A stretch of 64,000 nt of DNA, from positions 11,019,409 to 11,083,408 of the forward strand of contig CM026429.1 of the NCBI GenBank assembly GCA_014871385.1. Direction: 5' to 3'. A program made the position numbers and the translations under genes. The notes under the pieces are model-generated. The model was not told where the DNA came from and ran no database searches. It was given only the letters and a program-made list of their open reading frames with translations. Of this stretch, positions 60,501-64,000 are shown piece after piece (the first letter of the stretch is position 1; each line of letters opens with the position of its first letter). Source of the DNA: Ceratodon purpureus (Eukaryota > Streptophyta > Bryopsida > Pseudoditrichales > Ditrichaceae).

Positions 60501-61173
60501 CTTTATTGTATCTCTATTTTACAGATAAAAAATATTTCAAGAATTTGGGATTCTCCAAGGACGACTTCCATGCCATCACGTGGTTAACAAGTTGGGCACT
60601 TTCTGGTACTCACGAACATGAATTACCTGACTGCGACACGTCTGAAGGAAGAGAATCGGTGCCCGCCAGGTATGTCTATCGTCTGCCAAAGAGCTGCATC
60701 ACTTTTATTTCCATTAATTTTGAATGCTATTTAAGTCTTAAAAAATGGTACACACTCATGAGAATCATCTATTCGCACTAGTAACTGTAAGAACCATTTG
60801 CATACATTTGCGTGCTTAAGAATTCTTTCATCTTCACGCAAAGCTCTTTGTGGTCTTTAGTACCTACAATAACTGGAAACACGGACTGTCCATGTCCTTC
60901 ATCCTGCTCTTGTGCTGAAACTTACTATTTGTGGTACCTTGACAACACAGGGAGCCAGCAAGTGAAACCGTACCTGCTAAGGCATTGCTGTCGGAGGCAA
61001 TGAATGCCATGGATGCCACTCAGAGATTTGCTTTAGGCAAAAAATGTAAACGATTAATAGACATGGGAAGACTCTTGTGGGTGAGAGAGAAAGGCATGCA
61101 AGCTAAACTTGTAGAATACATAGCTGATACAGTCTCTCCAGAAAACAAAGTCCTCTTGGCCAAGCGTGTGTAA
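57541..61173 (+). CDS. TRM13: tRNA:m4X modification enzyme TRM13 (2'-O-methyltransferase)
   Basis: TRM13 uses S-adenosylmethionine to 2'-O-methylate position 4 in the acceptor stem of certain tRNAs. Exons are 57541-57911, 58294-58359, 58477-58657, 58801-59069, 59167-59434, 59589-59646, 59812-59898, 60074-60241, 60525-60669 and 60951-61173, giving 611 residues, with every junction in frame. Domains in order are a CCCH zinc finger (C-x10-C-x10-C-x2-H, with LWLPKKRRFC and EFCGNH), and a U11-48K-type CHHC finger (CPIDPSH then HIKKC). The methyltransferase follows, with SAM motif IVELGAGRGYLSHML (about 351-365), AISKHLCGPATDLSLRC, and ATCCHHLCQW (about 479-488). A second ATG at 57724 would give 550 residues. 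The Gly/Val/Arg-rich first 61 residues look like translated leader, so that start may be the real one. Confidence 0.92.
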
Positions 61174-63569
61174 ACAACCACATCTTCAAAACCTGGTGAT
61201 TACCAGTAACGCAGATTTTCCTAGATCAACCAACCTAACCTACGATTAATCTCCAGTGCTAGCATCTGCTTGTTTGCGTCAGACCTCTTCTCTCCAACCT
61301 AGGCTCCCGACCAAGACCAATTCCGATGCGGAGATATGCGCAACGTAGCATGGCAGTCCCCTCACACGTGTGGCCCTAGCCACCTGTAATTTGCAACTCT
61401 GAACTACAATGTAGCCAGACAAACTCATGACAATTATGCGTCCTGATCCTGCCCACTACAGCGAAATCCCAAACGAATGACCTCCTACTCCATGAAGTGG
61501 GCACCATAATACCCACTTACTCTGCCCATGGCATAAAATGATATGACCCACGTGATAGAGTTTCTCAAACTGAAGAACTCTTACAGAAACCTCGCCATAA
61601 AATTAGTGTGGCCTGACCGAAGTACCACCAAGTGCATTATTGCAAGACGAAGGCTGAATCACGGTTCCTCTTATCCTCAGAAATCATATGACAGCCTGCA
61701 GACGAAATGATGGACCAACGTGCCACATGAGACATGGCAGAGGCCCAACTACAATAACGTGCCATCATGAAACCAGCAGGCTCTCAGCTGCGCCTGTCCT
61801 CGTCTGGATCGGACTCCAATGAGCACAGATTCCGCCCCTGGCCACCGCGCTTCTTGGCCTTGATCAATCCAAATGCATCTCTCTTGCTCCATCTCCCGAG
61901 GATATCACAATTCGCGTCCTTTCTTTTCATCTCTCAAGTTGAGTAGAAACAATCTTTCACTTGTGGGGTGAAACCGGTGCAGAAAGGCCGAGTCATGTAC
62001 TCATGGTTTGCTGCCATTCAGCTGAGCTTGCAGGTAGAAACAAATTGAGGTTTTGTGAGTCAGGTGTGTGTTTTGTCTCGTTTTTTGGGATGTAGGGGAA
62101 GATATCTTTGTTTGATCATTTCTGAGTTTGATTGGGTTGTTGTGGTTTTGTCATGTTCTTGCTGCGTTGGGTTGGGAGAATCGTACTGCCATCTTTTTGA
62201 TGTGGAGTTTTTGTTTCATATTTGGCTCACCCACATGGGCACATGCCGTGGTGGATGTGTTGAGAGGATCTGTGATTGTTGATTAGGGGAGGGTTCTCTG
62301 CTTTTGGGAGTGATCTTGTTGATTGATTAATGGGTGAGTGGTCTTTGTGATTAGGTGGTGCAGTGATGTGATATGTACGTGAGAGAGCGCTCTTGGTTGG
62401 TGATGGATGAAGTGAAAAGGGTGCTGCTTCTGTAGAGATGCGTGCACGGCCGAGTGTTCACCGCTAAGTACATCTGTCGGAAAAGATCGGACAGAGTGCA
62501 GCTGAGAAGGTATAAATTGCTGGCTGGGCGCTAGCTGCATGTTGCCTGATTCATCTGATGTTTGGAACGTTTGGGTGAGCGTATTCTGTTGTGTAAATTG
62601 GCGCTAATGTGGAGAAGAAGAGGCACATCAGTTTAATTTCAATACTAAACGTTTAATCGGCATGCGTTCTTGCCACGTTTTCTGGGTCAAATGTCGGGAG
62701 CTAGATTGCAGTGGATTGCTCGAGGTAAAAGAGTGGAAGGCTTGGATCTTGCTCCTGCTCACCCTGTTGCTATATTTTTGTGATAGATGAGATGCTTAAG
62801 TGAATGGCACAGTGGATTGTAGTGGAGAACCCTCTTCCATGTATCTGGTGACAGCCTTTTGGCTCTGGCCTGGCCTTACCAGGCTCTTACCTTTTTTTGG
62901 GTTAATTGTAGACGGGGATTGACAGTCCTGTGGTAGCCGACGGAGTCAGAAGCTTCACTGTTTAACTGACATGCATTCTGGCCGCATAGATATAGAATTT
63001 GCATTGTCAAGAATGTTAGGACATTCTGGTCGAATATGTGAAAGAGGTCTCTTGTTCGCCTGAAAGTATCTGAATAGATGAGTCTGAACACCCATGCGAG
63101 TACTTTTACTGTGTGTTGAAGGTTTTGGACTGACGAAGATCTCGATAAATGTGATTCTGTGAAACTAGGTCCCAGGCTGCATCTCAAATTGAGCCGTATG
63201 TCTCAAAAAATGAGATTCTTTGGGCCCAAGGTAATGGCAGGTTTCTTTGATTGAAACTAGTTGTTTGGCATCTGGCAATCGTTTATTCATTCCTTGTTGC
63301 ATCGTGGATCTTGAGGGGTTGACAATATGGAAATGGGATTTGCTAGAGAATCTGAGTTACCAACTTCGAGGTTCCGGAATATGCTAGTCCTGAAGAACAT
63401 ATTTTACAGAGCACAAGAATTGGATTTGTAGGAGAGTAACAAATTCAAGTATACTGTGCTTCAAGCTATGAACTCGTGCATGGTCTGTGTTAGAGTTGTT
63501 GACATTTCAAGCTACAATAAGCCTTCCTACATTCATTCTGACATTGGTGATTCCTTATGTGGAATGCAG
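61174..63569. other. 3' UTR of TRM13, intergenic region and probable 5' region of next gene
   Basis: No coding exon can be assigned with confidence. From about 62000 the sequence becomes TG-rich and may hold the promoter, leader and first exons of the gene whose exons appear from 63570 onward. Confidence 0.35.
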
Positions 63570-64000
63570 GTCCAAGATCCTTCCCGAGCTGCAAAGGTAC
63601 AACAAAAAAGCTTTCCCACTCTCGGATTCTTCATTAGCAAGTAATCTCCTTTGTATTCGCTGTTCATCTATGGAATTCCAATATGAAATCTGGTAATCAC
63701 TACCTGGATTTTCTGTAAAATTATTGACAGGAATAAGCATCTGTTGTCCATTGACATCATCGAAAACTTAACTCCTGCAGACTGACTCAATATTGTTTGC
63801 CTCAGGACGCCATGTTAAAATTGGCACGTGAGCAGCATCGACGAGATGCCTGCAATGCTAGACTACAGGTACCACATCGTGCATTCTGGTCTTCCTATGT
63901 ATTGCTGTTGATGAGGCAAATTCACAGGATATATCAGTTCAAGAAACTGAGGAATTTTTGTGAATGAATTTTCAGGATTTAGAGAAAGAACTTCAAATAT
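63570..64000 (+). CDS. partial gene, coiled-coil-like protein, runs off window
   Basis: Family not recognised. Three exons fit splice consensus and one frame: a 27-nt microexon 63570-63596 (VQDPSRAAK), 63806-63868 (DAMLKLAREQHRRDACNARL and Q), and 63976 onward (DLEKELQI, cut by the window end). All junctions are phase 0. The peptide is highly charged with spacing suggestive of an alpha-helical coiled coil. Upstream coding exons and the start are not located. A competing reading keeps 63570-63640 as one longer exon (SKILPELQRYNKKAFPLSDS), but its phase does not join the next exon. Confidence 0.45.

Noticed and set aside
1..64000. CRISPR arrays, bacterial operons or prophage
   Set aside because: Intron-rich genes, a eukaryotic tRNA and plant miRNA exclude a prokaryotic interpretation. 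The tandem repeats seen lack regular unique spacers.

Overview
This is a plant nuclear genome window. The genes are split by many short GT-AG introns, and the set is land-plant in character: a plastid PIFI-like protein, an ACC-synthase-like enzyme, a CHZ-domain histone chaperone, TRM13 and a canonical miR319 foldback. The tRNA carries no encoded CCA. A disabled hAT-type gene related to the 'zinc finger 862-like' hAT proteins suggests a bryophyte, probably a moss. That placement is an inference from recalled family distribution and is not proven by the sequence.

Layout. 1-13.9 kb is AT-rich and gene-free. It holds four copies of a dispersed repeat (R1), two copies of a second repeat (R2), and three complete TTAA-flanked terminal-inverted-repeat elements resembling non-autonomous piggyBac transposons. 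One of these sits inside an R2 copy, and the other R2 copy supplies the unoccupied site. 14.7-19.5 kb has two convergent genes: an unrecognised multi-pass membrane protein (+) and an ACC-synthase-like aminotransferase (-). 20.5-21.3 kb has a Stowaway-like MITE and tRNA-Arg(CCG). 22.4-25.8 kb encodes the PIFI-like plastid protein in eight exons. 25.8-32.6 kb is gene-poor and includes a 211-bp foldback element. 32.6-36.4 kb is a broken hAT-like gene with a minisatellite and a nested MITE. 38.55-38.74 kb is a MIR319 hairpin. 45.5-46.8 kb is an F-box gene broken by two frameshifts, behind a tandemly duplicated promoter. 52.8-61.2 kb holds a divergent pair, a HIRIP3/CHZ-type histone chaperone (-) and TRM13 tRNA methyltransferase (+). 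The last 430 bp open a coiled-coil-like gene that runs off the edge.

The intact genes are unrelated housekeeping or plastid functions with no operon-like logic. The one architectural link is the roughly 300-bp divergent promoter shared by the chaperone and TRM13. The most novel material is repeat-derived: the TTAA element family with a filled/empty site pair, the two R1 copies that carry inverted duplications of a coding fragment downstream of a TATA-like box (candidate young hairpin-RNA loci), and the 27.5-kb foldback. Exon coordinates were derived by hand from splice consensus and frame continuity. No alignments or searches were run.
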